Assembly: GCA_937858895.1 (NCBI GenBank)
Contig: CALLZN010000363.1
Location: 1-57,979, forward strand
Direction: 5' to 3'
DNA length: 57,979 bases
Source of the DNA: an uncultured bacterium
GTDB lineage: Bacteria; Planctomycetota; UBA1135; GCA-002748355
Made by a program: the position numbers and the translations under genes. The notes beneath the pieces are model-generated. The model was not told where the DNA came from and searched no databases. It saw only the letters and a program-made list of their open reading frames with translations. The first letter of the stretch is position 1. The number at the start of each line of letters is the position of its first letter. Of this stretch, positions 33,393-41,910 are shown in pieces.

Positions 33393-35489
33393 ATGGAGTC
33401 CATGTCGCTGCGGGACAACGATCAGATGACCGATGAAGCCTGCTCCCCCTTTCTGCTCCACGTCCATCGCGACGGAGACCGCACATCCCATCGCTTCTCG
33501 AAGGCCCTCGTCACGCTCGGGCGCTCACGGGAGCGCGACGTGCCGCTCGGCGAGAAGTGCATCTCGCGCCACCATGTGACCCTCGAGTGTCGGCGGCGGC
33601 ACTTCTTCGTTCGCGATGAAGGGAGTCAGAACGGAACTTGGCTGCAAGGCGTCCGCATTGAACCAGGCATCGAAACCGAGTTGCGGCCCGGCGATGTTCT
33701 CAAAGTCGGCAGCTTCGAGATCTCGGTGCAGCGGCTGGAGGAGCCGGCCGAAACCACCGACGCGCACACCGCAGTAGAAACAGGTCACTCCGAAACCAAT
33801 CTCGACGCAAGCACCTTTGCCCGGCTCATTCAGGCGCTGAACGAAGAGCTCGATCCTGATCGCCTGCTCATGATCGTCGTTGACACGGCCATCAGGACTA
33901 CCGAGGCCGAACGCGGCTTCTTGGTCGTCTTGCACGCCGACGGAAAGTCAAACCCCGAGCTGCGTGACAACTATGAAGTGCGCGTCGGGCGCAACTTCGT
34001 CGGCGAGACCCTCGCGGATCCGCTGTCAGCGATCAGCAAGACGATCGTCAACGATTGTCTCACTGACGGCGAGGCCCGCCTGACCGTCAACGCGCAGGAC
34101 GATGAACGATTCTCGGCCCTGCAGAGCGTCGAAGACCTGCGGCTGCGCTCGGTGCTCTGCGTGCCACTTCGCGTTGCCGGCAAGATCGAGGGCGTCCTCT
34201 ACCTCGACAACCGGCTCCAGCAGCACGCCTTCGACGACAACGACAAGAGCTTGTTGATCGTGCTCGCTGACATCTCGGGCGTCGCGATCCGCAACGTGCG
34301 ACTGATGCAAGACTTGTCGGAGAAGAACCGCGAGCTCGTAGGCGCCCATGACCGGGTTGCCGAACTTGCGGCCAAGCTCGAGGGTCGAGTCCGTGAGCAA
34401 GCCGACGAACGCAGCGAAGTTCGCCAAGAACTCGCCGCGTCGAGGAAGGTCTTAGGCCTTCGCCACGACTACCGCGCGATCATCGGTGAGTCGGTGACGA
34501 TGCAGGAGGTCTTTCGCCTACTCGATCGCTACGTCGACTCTCACGATCCGGTCTTGGTCTTGGGTGAGTCGGGCACCGGCAAAGAGCTCATCGCCAGAGC
34601 GCTGCACGAGCAAGGCGCACGCCGCGAAGGCCCATTCATCAGTGAGAACTGCGCAGCACTGCCGGCTTCTCTCTTGGAGAGCGAACTTTTTGGCTATGTA
34701 AAAGGCTCCTTCACGGGCGCCGTTCGGGATCACAAAGGACTCTTCGAGCAAGCAAAAGGCGGAACTCTCTTCCTCGACGACGTCGGCGATATGTCGTCGG
34801 ACCTCCAATCAAAATTGCTCCGCGTGCTGCAAGAGCGCGAAGTCCGCCCCGTGGGCGCCAGCCACACGATTCCGATCGACGTGCGACTCGTCACGGCGAC
34901 GCACCGTGACTTGGCCGCGCTCGTCAAGGCGAGTGAATTCCGCGAGGATCTCTTCTATCGCCTCCACGTCTTGCCGCTCCGCCTACCGCCTCTCCGCGAG
35001 CGGGTCGGCGATGTGCCCCTGCTCGTGCAGTCGATCTTGGACAAGGCCTGCGTCGAGGCACGCCGCCCCATCCCACGCATCAGCGCCAAGGCGATCGACC
35101 TCTTGGTCGCTCACCGTTGGCCAGGCAATGTTCGAGAACTCGAGAACGAAATCCGCCGGGCACTCTTGCTTGCCGAAGGCACGATCGACGCCCAGCACCT
35201 GAGCGACCACATTCAGAATCCTTCGATGCGCCTCGACGATCGTTCGCCCCTACCGGCAGAGTCGGGCACGACCCTACCACGCATGGTTCGCATGCTGGAG
35301 GAGAGCGAGATTCGCCGAGCGCTCAAGAGAGCCGACGGAAACAAGTCGAAGGCTGGCGACCTGCTGGGGATCTCGCGCTTCGCGCTCCAGCGAAAGCTCG
35401 ACAAGTACGGCCTCGACGATCCGAGCGCATCTCTCGATGCCGCGCCGACACGCGACACCGATGACAGTGACGGCGCGTCGGCGGACTGA
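33393..35489 (+). CDS. FHA-GAF-AAA+-Fis sigma54-dependent regulator
   Basis: 698 residues if started at ATG 33393 (MESMSLRDND); ATG 33402 and 33426 are alternatives. Domain order: FHA (about 20-115: VTLGRSRERDVPL, ISRHHVTL, GSQNGTWLQG), GAF (about 150-310), coiled coil (310-350), AAA+ (about 365-600) with Walker A GESGTGKE, loop GSFTGA (438-443), Walker B GGTLFLDDVGD, and arginine fingers in REDLFYRLHVLPLRLPPLRER; Fis HTH at the end (EIRRALKRADGNKSKAGDLLGISRFALQRKL). The loop that touches sigma54 reads GSFTGA, not GAFTGA; Ser is tolerated in some family members. Input is phospho-Thr via FHA and a ligand via GAF, instead of a receiver domain. Confidence 0.9.
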   Translation: MESMSLRDNDQMTDEACSPFLLHVHRDGDRTSHRFSKALVTLGRSRERDVPLGEKCISRHHVTLECRRRHFFVRDEGSQNGTWLQGVRIEPGIETELRPGDVLKVGSFEISVQRLEEPAETTDAHTAVETGHSETNLDASTFARLIQALNEELDPDRLLMIVVDTAIRTTEAERGFLVVLHADGKSNPELRDNYEVRVGRNFVGETLADPLSAISKTIVNDCLTDGEARLTVNAQDDERFSALQSVEDLRLRSVLCVPLRVAGKIEGVLYLDNRLQQHAFDDNDKSLLIVLADISGVAIRNVRLMQDLSEKNRELVGAHDRVAELAAKLEGRVREQADERSEVRQELAASRKVLGLRHDYRAIIGESVTMQEVFRLLDRYVDSHDPVLVLGESGTGKELIARALHEQGARREGPFISENCAALPASLLESELFGYVKGSFTGAVRDHKGLFEQAKGGTLFLDDVGDMSSDLQSKLLRVLQEREVRPVGASHTIPIDVRLVTATHRDLAALVKASEFREDLFYRLHVLPLRLPPLRERVGDVPLLVQSILDKACVEARRPIPRISAKAIDLLVAHRWPGNVRELENEIRRALLLAEGTIDAQHLSDHIQNPSMRLDDRSPLPAESGTTLPRMVRMLEESEIRRALKRADGNKSKAGDLLGISRFALQRKLDKYGLDDPSASLDAAPTRDTDDSDGASAD

Positions 35490-35509
35490 GTCGTCCGGCC
35501 CCGTTCTCG

Positions 35510-35544
35510 GCCTACGATCGAGGGCTACTGCCTACGAGCGAGGG
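35510..35544. repeat. 15-base near-perfect direct repeat
   Basis: gcctacgatcgaggg at 35510-35524 recurs with one change as gcctacgagcgaggg at 35530-35544, between the stops of the regulator gene and the convergent HTH gene. Confidence 0.5.
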
Positions 35545-35883
35545 TCAGGCAAGAACGCGGTTGAGCACTTCGCGGATGTTCTCGAGAGCACCGCGCAGGC
35601 TATCACGCTCGTTCTGGATGTTCCGGATGCTCGTCAAGAGATCATCGAGCCCGCCGGTTGACATCGAAGAGCTGGCCCTGGCAACCGAGGCCGAGGTCGA
35701 CGTCGAGGCCGACGTCGAACCCTTGGGACGGCCCGGGCCGCGGCGCGGGCCGGTGCCCTTGCTCATCTTCGACTTGACGATGTAGACGAGGTTGCGCGAA
35801 CAACCCACCTTCTTGGCAATATCAGCGTCGGCAATACCTTTGCCTAGCATTTCGCGGATTTGATCCGACTTGGAAGCAGCCAT
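35545..35883 (-). CDS. Small HTH protein with GPGRPKGS tail
   Basis: 112 residues from ATG 35883 (MAASKSDQIREMLGKG). A helix-turn-helix occupies about 6-40: QIREMLGKGIADADIAKKVGCSRNLVYIVKSK. It is followed by GPRRGPGRPKGS, an AT-hook-like minor-groove motif, then a Ser/Ala/Thr linker and a C-terminal coiled coil (about 82-112, DDLLTSIRNIQNERDSLRGALENIREVLNRVL). This looks like a DNA-binding oligomer, possibly a nucleoid or silencing protein. A 7-base-pair hairpin (35930-35949, gcgacga/tcgtcgc) stands in its leader. Not recognised as a named family. Confidence 0.7.
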   Translation of the reverse strand: MAASKSDQIREMLGKGIADADIAKKVGCSRNLVYIVKSKMSKGTGPRRGPGRPKGSTSASTSTSASVARASSSMSTGGLDDLLTSIRNIQNERDSLRGALENIREVLNRVLA

Positions 35884-36059
35884 ACTCGATCTCCAGGCGA
35901 TGGACTTGGTGTCCTTTGATAACGGAAGAGCGACGACGAACATCGTCGCTGATCGTGCGCGTCAGACTCTATTGGAGCAAGGCGCCGCACTTCTGCACCC
36001 TATTACAATCCAAGCGCGTCTTCAAATGCAACCATCGAATTGACTTGGGTGCATTGCGG

Positions 36060-37088
36060 TCAACGAGCGAAGGGTCGCGTCAACTCACCACGCAAATCAC
36101 ACTGCATTTGGCGGCGAACTTCGTCCACCGCAAGGCCACGACCAAAGAGATAGCTCAACTTGGTCAAGGCAGCCTCGGGCGTCATGTCGAAACCGTTGAT
36201 CATCCCCGCTGCAGCCATCCCTCTCCCGGTTTCGTAGTCCGTGTTTGCGACGCGCCCCGACAAGCACTGCGTGCAATTGACAAGAACAACCCCCCTGTCC
36301 GTTGCCTCTCGGAGCGCCCGGGTGAAACCCTTGCTCGTTGTCGGACCGTTCCCTAGACCGTACGAGAGAATCACTGCGCCCTTGAGCGGAGGTTCGAGGA
36401 AATTCCGCAAGAACTGTTCCTGGATACCGGGAAAGAGCCACAGCACGCCGACATTGGAATCCATGCCTTCGTGGAGCTTCATCTCGGCAGCCGGAGCCGG
36501 CGCTGGCAACACGTGCTTCCAATCTACTTCGATGGCAACACCGGCTTCGGCTAGCGCAGGGTAGTTCGGCGAAGCGAAGGCCGCAAAGCTGTCACAGTCG
36601 ATCTTCCGCGTACGGCAGCCGCGTAGCAGCTTGTCATCGAAGAACACGCAAACCTCGGGGATCGCTTCTTCGGCGGCGATCAGCATCGATGTCAGCACGT
36701 TGAGCCACGCGTCATTGCGCAGTCGGCACAGAGGCACTTGTGAACCCGTCAAGACGACAGGGCACGTCAACCCTTCGAGCATGAAGGCCAACGCCGAAGC
36801 CGTATACGCCATCGTGTCCGTGCCATGCAGGATAACGATGCCATCATACTCACGCACCTTGGCCTGGATTCGCCGACCGATGCGCAGCCAGTCGTCCGGA
36901 ACCATCTCCGCCGAATCGAGCAAGGGCTCGAACTCTTCGAGGTCGAAGTCGGGAAGCCCGGGTCGAGGCAAGAACTGAGCGTTCTCGAGGGCGGCTCGGA
37001 TAGCGCCAGTGCGTGGCGCCAATCCGTGCTCACCCGGCTGCATGCCGATCGTACCGCCCGTGTGTGCGATGTAGACTCGCTTCGTCAC
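36060..37088 (-). CDS. ansA: L-asparaginase, type I
   Basis: 342 residues from GTG 37088. Hydrolyses asparagine to aspartate and ammonia; type I enzymes are cytoplasmic and form dimers or tetramers. Threonine nucleophile region AHTGGTIGMQ, second site DGIVILHGTDTMAYTASALA (TDT), and the lysine-containing region LTGSQVPLCRLRNDAWLN are seen; the C-terminal domain runs from VDWKHVL to the end (GVVLVNCTQCLSGRV). Length is the usual 330-345. Part of a leftward run following the lipoprotein gene, 82 bases apart. Confidence 0.93.
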   Translation of the reverse strand: MTKRVYIAHTGGTIGMQPGEHGLAPRTGAIRAALENAQFLPRPGLPDFDLEEFEPLLDSAEMVPDDWLRIGRRIQAKVREYDGIVILHGTDTMAYTASALAFMLEGLTCPVVLTGSQVPLCRLRNDAWLNVLTSMLIAAEEAIPEVCVFFDDKLLRGCRTRKIDCDSFAAFASPNYPALAEAGVAIEVDWKHVLPAPAPAAEMKLHEGMDSNVGVLWLFPGIQEQFLRNFLEPPLKGAVILSYGLGNGPTTSKGFTRALREATDRGVVLVNCTQCLSGRVANTDYETGRGMAAAGMINGFDMTPEAALTKLSYLFGRGLAVDEVRRQMQCDLRGELTRPFAR

Positions 37089-37170
37089 GACGCCTGTCTC
37101 GCTCCGATCATAGAATCAGCTTGGCGCCCATTGGCACGCACGCCGTCTGGCAGGCGTCGGCCATGTCGGC

Positions 37171-37581
37171 TCAAAAGAAGCTCGTGAACTTGCGCAAGAT
37201 GTCGATCGCACCATTGGCGCTCGGCGCGATCTCGGGTTCACGTGTCGCGGCTGCGGTGAGGTTGTCCGTCGTCTGACGGATAGGACCGGACAGCTTCTCG
37301 GCGAGCATGTTGCGGATCGCTTCATCCGGCTTCTCGAGCGCGGCCATCTTGTCCTGCAAGCCGCCCAACGTGCCGGTGGCCTTCTCGATAGCCGCTTTGG
37401 CATCAGCTAGCATCGTCCCGCCGAGCCCCACCTTGCTGGCGATGTCGCCGAGCTCGGTCACTGAGCCCGCGACTTGGGACGCGAGCCCCTTGAACATGTC
37501 CATGTTGCTCATGATCGCGTTGCAGGAGCTGAGGGCGACCAAGAGTGGTGCGGCGAAGAGAATCAGGCGTGCTCTCGGCAT
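37171..37581 (-). CDS. Lipoprotein with helical mature part
   Basis: 136 residues from ATG 37581, with GAGG about 6-9 bases upstream. Signal peptide MPRARLILFAAPLLVALSSC with a good lipobox (L-S-S-C). The mature part is alanine-rich and helical with amphipathic repeats (LADAKAAIEKATGTLGGLQDKMAALEKPDEAIRNML), like a short coiled-coil lipoprotein. No family recognised. Sits between LemA-GIDE and asparaginase genes, same strand. Confidence 0.75.
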   Translation of the reverse strand: MPRARLILFAAPLLVALSSCNAIMSNMDMFKGLASQVAGSVTELGDIASKVGLGGTMLADAKAAIEKATGTLGGLQDKMAALEKPDEAIRNMLAEKLSGPIRQTTDNLTAAATREPEIAPSANGAIDILRKFTSFF

Positions 37582-37677
37582 GGAAACCTCGGACGAAGAC
37601 TCGAAGAACTGCGTCGCCAAGTCGACGACGCCCCACGTGTCACATGCGGGGGCGACATTAGACTCGCTCACCCGGCG

Positions 37678-39054
37678 TCATCGCAATGAGTCTCTTGGAG
37701 GGGCTCCGCTTGCAAGCACAACGCGGGTCGCAGCACGCTCACTGTCCATAGCACCGAAGAAGGCTTTGCGTTCGAAACCAAAGAGCCTGGCCACCAGAGA
37801 ACTCGGGAAGCTCTCGACGAGACGATTCCATTCGAGCGCCGTGTTGTCGTAGAAGGACCTGGATGCGGCGATCTTCTCTTCGAGCGCCCAGAGGCCGTCG
37901 TGGAGCCTCGAGAACGTTGTGTTCGCTTGCAAGTCAGGATGACTCTCGGCGACGGCCAGTAGGCGCCGCACGGCGCGACTGCGGATCCGTTCTTCGCGGA
38001 TTGCAGCGTCGACGGACGTTTGCGCTTCGTTGCGCATGCGAGCGAGCGACTCGAGGAGCTCTGACTCATGCGTGGCGTATGCCCGTGCGACCTCGACGAG
38101 CTTCGGAACCAATTGGTAGCGAACATCGAGGTCGACATCGATTTGGCGCCAAGCCGCCGCCGTGGCCTGCGCTTGACGAACGAAACGGTTGTAGGTCGAC
38201 CACAACCAGATGGGGGACCAACCGAGAAGCCCGATTGGAAGCCCCAGCTCCCAGTGAGGAGCCTGCCACGTGCTCGCGCCTATCATCGAGAAGGCGATGA
38301 CGAAGGCTAGCAAGGTCAAGAAGAGCCCGAACCAGCGCAGCACACCTTCAGTCCGGTCACCACGTCGCAAGTAATCGTCCGACGTCGTCGTCGTCACGAT
38401 GAGCGGCACCGCCCCCAAAGGCCCGAAGCGCCCATCTTCGAGCTTGACCCCGAGCAAGTGGACACCGATTCCGACGGGCAACATCGTCGCCACATGACGG
38501 CGTGACAAACCGGCGTAGTCGTAGCCTGTCCCAGGTAGGTGCTCGAAAGACGCCCTGCTGGCATCCACCTCGATTGCAGAACCGTCGTCAACCACCAGAA
38601 AATCGCAGACGTCGCTCTCGCTATGCTCCGTCTCCCAACTCGTGACGGTGCGCGTGCGCCCCTTCGAATCGCGGACGACTCTCGTGACGAGGCGCTCGAG
38701 TCGGTAGCTGAAGTAGACGCAGGGCGTGCGAAACCACGGGCAATAGAGGGGCTGATCACGCTCGACGACGCCGGCGATCCAAGCGTCATCATGCTCAGCC
38801 AGGACGCGAATCGGGAGGCGCGGCGCTCTGGCAAGAACGAAGTTCTTCTGTTCTTGCCTCTTCGTCGAGTAGAGCAACGCCGCTGCGATGAGCGCTAACA
38901 CCAGAGCGGCGAGCAGTCCCGGCCCAGTGCCGTCGACGAAGTCCTGCGCCGGCACCACGAAGAGCGGCAGACGAACAGAGGACGCGATCGAGGGCCGACA
39001 TCGGCCTTCGACTTCGGACGGGCAGCGTTGCTTGGGACAGCAGGGCGACGACAT
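37678..39054 (-). CDS. Membrane protein, GIDE-like plus LemA domain
   Basis: 458 residues, ATG 39054. A first membrane helix (about 47-63, GLLAALVLALIAAALLY) precedes a GIDE-type domain (about 80-210: PCVYFSYRLERLVTRVV, DFLVVDDGSAIEVDASRASF, GTGYDYAGLS), named after the eukaryotic E3 ligase but found in bacteria too. Two membrane helices follow (about 240-290). The C-terminal 170 residues are a LemA helical bundle: NRFVRQAQATAAAWRQIDVDLDVRYQLVPKLVEVARAY ... SHPDLQANTTFSRLHDGLWALEEKIAASRSFYDNTALEWNRLVESFP. LemA proteins usually stand alone with one TM. Biological role of either part is poorly known. Confidence 0.85.
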   Translation of the reverse strand: MSSPCCPKQRCPSEVEGRCRPSIASSVRLPLFVVPAQDFVDGTGPGLLAALVLALIAAALLYSTKRQEQKNFVLARAPRLPIRVLAEHDDAWIAGVVERDQPLYCPWFRTPCVYFSYRLERLVTRVVRDSKGRTRTVTSWETEHSESDVCDFLVVDDGSAIEVDASRASFEHLPGTGYDYAGLSRRHVATMLPVGIGVHLLGVKLEDGRFGPLGAVPLIVTTTTSDDYLRRGDRTEGVLRWFGLFLTLLAFVIAFSMIGASTWQAPHWELGLPIGLLGWSPIWLWSTYNRFVRQAQATAAAWRQIDVDLDVRYQLVPKLVEVARAYATHESELLESLARMRNEAQTSVDAAIREERIRSRAVRRLLAVAESHPDLQANTTFSRLHDGLWALEEKIAASRSFYDNTALEWNRLVESFPSSLVARLFGFERKAFFGAMDSERAATRVVLASGAPPRDSLR

Positions 39055-39131
39055 CGCGGATCGCGATTGTGGCGCCCTGCGATGGCGTCGTCTTGGCCTT
39101 TTTTCGACGCCCGCGCCGCCCCCTTGACTAG

Positions 39132-39167
39132 TTGTCGCTGACTACTTGTCGCTGACTACTTGTCGCT
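39132..39167. repeat. 14-base tandem repeat over a stop codon
   Basis: ttgtcgctgactac is repeated 2.6 times (39132, 39146 and a partial unit at 39160). On the minus strand the unit reads AGCGACAAGTAGTC, supplying the last codons S-D-K and the TAG stop of the adjacent gene; the duplication lies just past that stop. Confidence 0.8.
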
Positions 39168-40175
39168 CGTGGTCTTGGACTTGCCGGCGTCCTTGGTTTC
39201 GCCCGTAGCGCTCGGGTCCTTGCCAGGCTCACTCCCACCCGTGGCACCCTGCTGCTTGGCGTCGGTCTTGGCGTCGGTCTTGGCGTCGTGCTTCTCACCG
39301 AGCTCTTTGGACTTCTTAGCGAGCCACACGTCGCGCCCCTTCTTCCATTGCTCGAAGAGTTCGATGAAGCGCCGCTCTTTTTCGTTGGGGAAGACACGCA
39401 CCGTCAAGCGACGGATGTTGATCTGGTTGATACGCTCTTCACCCCAACCTTCGTCAGGCGGAAACTCATCGATCAAGGCCAAGGCGGCGGCATCCTCCTC
39501 GGCTCGCTTCTTCTTCGCGGCGAGGTCGGCAGACAGCTCGCCGGCTTTGTCGGCCGCGGCTTCGCCTTGCTTCAGGGCGTTGGACTTTTCGGCCAGTTGC
39601 TTGCCGCGCTTCTCGGCCTCGGCGTTGGCGAGCTTCTCCGCTTCCTTGATCTCGTCGTGGATGACCTTGATGTCGGTATCCGTCAGTCGCTTCAAGACCT
39701 TGTAGGTCTCGATCATCGTGTAGGGCAGAAAGATGTAGCCGTCCGTGCGGTTGTAGTACCAGAGCCGCAAGCCTGCGTCCTCCTGCGTCATCTCTGCCCG
39801 AACGAACTCGAGTCCGCCGGAGGGCCGCTCGACGAAGTTGCCGTCTTTGACGATGCCCTGCAGGCGCTCACCGTTGCGGAGTCGCACGCGCACGGCGACG
39901 TGAGTCCGAACGATGTTCGTCGTCAGGCGCCGCGCTCGCTCGCGCTGGATGCGCTCGCGGATCTCCTCGCGGCGCTGCTCGAGCGCCTTGTCGTCGCTGG
40001 TCTCACCGGAGACCTCATTCTTGCCCGGTGTGGGATCGCCGACGCCGCCCGCCCGATCCGGCCCAGCGGGTGGCACCTTCTCGGGGAGCTGCTTGGCCGG
40101 TTCTTGGGCCCGCAGCGACAGCGTGCCCGACAAGGCAAGAAGACAGGTGGCGATGGCGATTCGTGCAGCGAACAT
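39156..40175 (-). CDS. Secreted coiled-coil protein
   Basis: 339 residues, ATG 40175, signal peptide MFAARIAIATCLLALSGTLSLRAQE. An N-terminal charged helix (about 60-85, EQRREEIRERIQRERARRL) leads to a small beta region (about 90-150: VAVRVRLRNGERLQGIVKDG, WYYNRTDGYIFLPYTMIETYKVLKRL) that could be an Sm-like or PDZ-like barrel. A long coiled coil then follows (about 160-225, rich in Glu, Ala, Lys). The C-terminus is low complexity with the repeats DAKTDAKTDAK and ends KTTSDK. Not recognised. First gene of the leftward run after the 331-base intergenic region. Confidence 0.75.
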   Translation of the reverse strand: MFAARIAIATCLLALSGTLSLRAQEPAKQLPEKVPPAGPDRAGGVGDPTPGKNEVSGETSDDKALEQRREEIRERIQRERARRLTTNIVRTHVAVRVRLRNGERLQGIVKDGNFVERPSGGLEFVRAEMTQEDAGLRLWYYNRTDGYIFLPYTMIETYKVLKRLTDTDIKVIHDEIKEAEKLANAEAEKRGKQLAEKSNALKQGEAAADKAGELSADLAAKKKRAEEDAAALALIDEFPPDEGWGEERINQINIRRLTVRVFPNEKERRFIELFEQWKKGRDVWLAKKSKELGEKHDAKTDAKTDAKQQGATGGSEPGKDPSATGETKDAGKSKTTSDK

Positions 40176-40300
40176 GGCGTCTCTCCGTTCCCGACCACTT
40201 CCCGCGGAAGCAACCCAGCGTATCTATCGGCCAGTTACGCGTTCCGCCCGTCGCGAACTTGCGAGGAAAATGCGCCACGGCCCAGCCGCGCCCCTGTGTC

Positions 40301-40344
40301 TGGGGATAAGAGTGCCTGGGGATAAGAGTGCCTGGGGATAAGAC
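40301..40344. repeat. 16-base tandem repeat, 2.75 copies
   Basis: tggggataagagtgcc starts at 40301 and 40317, and a third partial copy tggggataagac runs 40333-40344. Copies are identical. The array abuts the nested hairpin. Confidence 0.85.
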
Positions 40345-40398
40345 ACGAGCCGCAGACTCAGCTCCCGGACGGATCCGGGAGCGAGGCAGCGGCTCGTG
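40344..40398. ncRNA. Nested hairpin, possible structured RNA or cruciform
   Basis: Outer arms cacgagccgc (40344-40353) and gcggctcgtg (40389-40398) are a perfect 10-base inverted repeat. Inner arms gctcccgga (40361-40369) and tccgggagc (40374-40382) are a perfect 9-base inverted repeat around a 4-base loop; on the minus strand the loop is tccg, of the stable UNCG class. The internal loop has 7 and 6 bases. If transcribed leftward it would be in the leader of the gene ending at 39156. RNA nature is inferred from shape only. Confidence 0.4.
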
Positions 40399-40506
40399 GT
40401 GGGTTCTTGTTGGTTACGCAGAGACGAGGGCCGTGGACAGGCGCTACATTTCCAGGAACGTAAGCGGCACGTTGCGACCTGACCGTCGGCCTCATTTTCT
40501 TTTTTC

Positions 40507-41910
40507 ATGCCTGCCCCGACGCCTGCCTTCAAATCGGCTCGCGACTTCGTCCTCGACGAGCTGCCCTTCGCGCGAGAGCCTGAGTTCGAGGTCTGCATCG
40601 TCGGAACTACTGCTCTCGCAGAGGCTTGCGTTCGCTGCGGCCAGAGCCGCCGCCCTGCGGCGCGCGACATCGACCTTGCGTGGCGGCCCGAAGGGGACGA
40701 GGCTCTGGCCATCCTCGCGCGCTACGGCTTCTCGGCCTCCCAGACCTCCGGGTCTGAAGCACGCGGCACGCTCGGCATCCGCAGCGCGAAGTGGCGCTTC
40801 GAACTCACGAGCTTCCGTGGCGGCGGTGACAGCCCGAGCGCCCGGATTCGCAACGACGCCCTGGGCCGCGACATGACCATCGGCGCCGTGCTCTGGCGCC
40901 TGCACGACGACACGATCCACGATCCGCAGGGCGGCGTCGGAGATTGGCAACGCGGCATCCTGCGCGCTTGTGGCAATGCGGTCGAGCGCATCGAAGAGCA
41001 TCCGGTCCGCATCCTCCGCTACCTGCGTCGGGCCGCTGAACTCGGCTTCACGGTCGAAGAGGCGACGCGATCCGCGCTGCGAACGCGTGGCGCCGCGGCC
41101 ATCGCGCACATCCTGCCCGAAGCTGCCGCCGAAGAGCTGCGTCGCGTGCTCGCCGGCGTGAGCCCCGGTCTCTTCTTCGCATTCGCCTACGAAGAGCGGT
41201 TGCTGTCAGCCCTCGCACCCGAGCTCGAGCCGCTCTTCGACGGTCGACCCGCGGGGCGCCTGCGCTGGCACCCGGAGCAGTCGCAAGGACTCCACACGAT
41301 CCTCACGTTGAAGATCGCGGCGGCACTCGCGGATCGAAGCCGCCTCGACGACGCAGCGCGCCGACGCCTCATCCTCGGCGTCCTCTGCCACGACCTCGGC
41401 AAGGGCCTCACGGAGCCCCACAAGATGCCGAGCCATCCCGGGCACGATGCCGCGGGAGTGCCCCTCGTCGGCTCCTTGCTCGACCGCTTCCCGAGCTTGG
41501 CGGACCGGCGCGCGAGGCGCTTCTGCGAAGTCGTCGCGCGCAACCACCTCACACTGGCGCAGCTGCGTCACTTGCGAGCGGGCACGCTCGTCGAGCTGTG
41601 GGAGCGCGACCTAGCGCCGATGCGGGAGGACTTCCCTTTGCTAGCAGCGGCCGTACGTGCCGATCGGGAAGGTCGCTTGCCACCGGACCTCATCGGTCTA
41701 CCCACAAGACCCGGGGCGGACTTCGACGGCGGCGCGCTCGAGCGCCGGGTCGTCCGTGACCTAGAAGCGCTCGACGCGATCTTGCGTGAGGTGCGCGGGG
41801 ACGAAGCCGCGGCGCGCCACCCGCGCGACCCGGTCAAGCTTCGCGCCATGCTGCACGAGATGCGCAGTCGCGCGATTCATGCCGCCGGCTTCCGTAATGA
41901 CGAGGCATGA
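40507..41910 (+). CDS. cca: CCA-adding enzyme / poly(A) polymerase family with HD domain
   Basis: 467 residues, ATG 40507. Class II tRNA nucleotidyltransferase layout: nucleotidyl domain with D-x-D in RDIDLAW and RNDALGRDMTIGAVLW, then neck and body (HPVRILRYLRRAAELGF, which matches DPLRxLRAxRFAxxLGF), then an HD domain (about 260-380: LHTILTLKIAAALADRS, LCHDLGKGLTEPHKMPSHPGHDAAG). The usual G-G-S/T stretch before the catalytic acids reads VGTTALAEAC, a deviation. It repairs tRNA 3' ends or adds tails. Its stop overlaps the AsmA/TamB-like start by 4 bases. Confidence 0.87.
   Translation: MPAPTPAFKSARDFVLDELPFAREPEFEVCIVGTTALAEACVRCGQSRRPAARDIDLAWRPEGDEALAILARYGFSASQTSGSEARGTLGIRSAKWRFELTSFRGGGDSPSARIRNDALGRDMTIGAVLWRLHDDTIHDPQGGVGDWQRGILRACGNAVERIEEHPVRILRYLRRAAELGFTVEEATRSALRTRGAAAIAHILPEAAAEELRRVLAGVSPGLFFAFAYEERLLSALAPELEPLFDGRPAGRLRWHPEQSQGLHTILTLKIAAALADRSRLDDAARRRLILGVLCHDLGKGLTEPHKMPSHPGHDAAGVPLVGSLLDRFPSLADRRARRFCEVVARNHLTLAQLRHLRAGTLVELWERDLAPMREDFPLLAAAVRADREGRLPPDLIGLPTRPGADFDGGALERRVVRDLEALDAILREVRGDEAAARHPRDPVKLRAMLHEMRSRAIHAAGFRNDEA

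Larger units (their letters stand above)
40176..40506. other. 331-base intergenic region with repeats and nested hairpin
   Basis: Between two divergent genes. I see no protein gene in it. It holds a 16-base tandem repeat (40301-40344), directly followed by a nested inverted repeat (40344-40398), then an unstructured purine/T stretch to the start at 40507 (tcattttcttttttc). Both neighbouring promoters must lie here. Confidence 0.7.
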
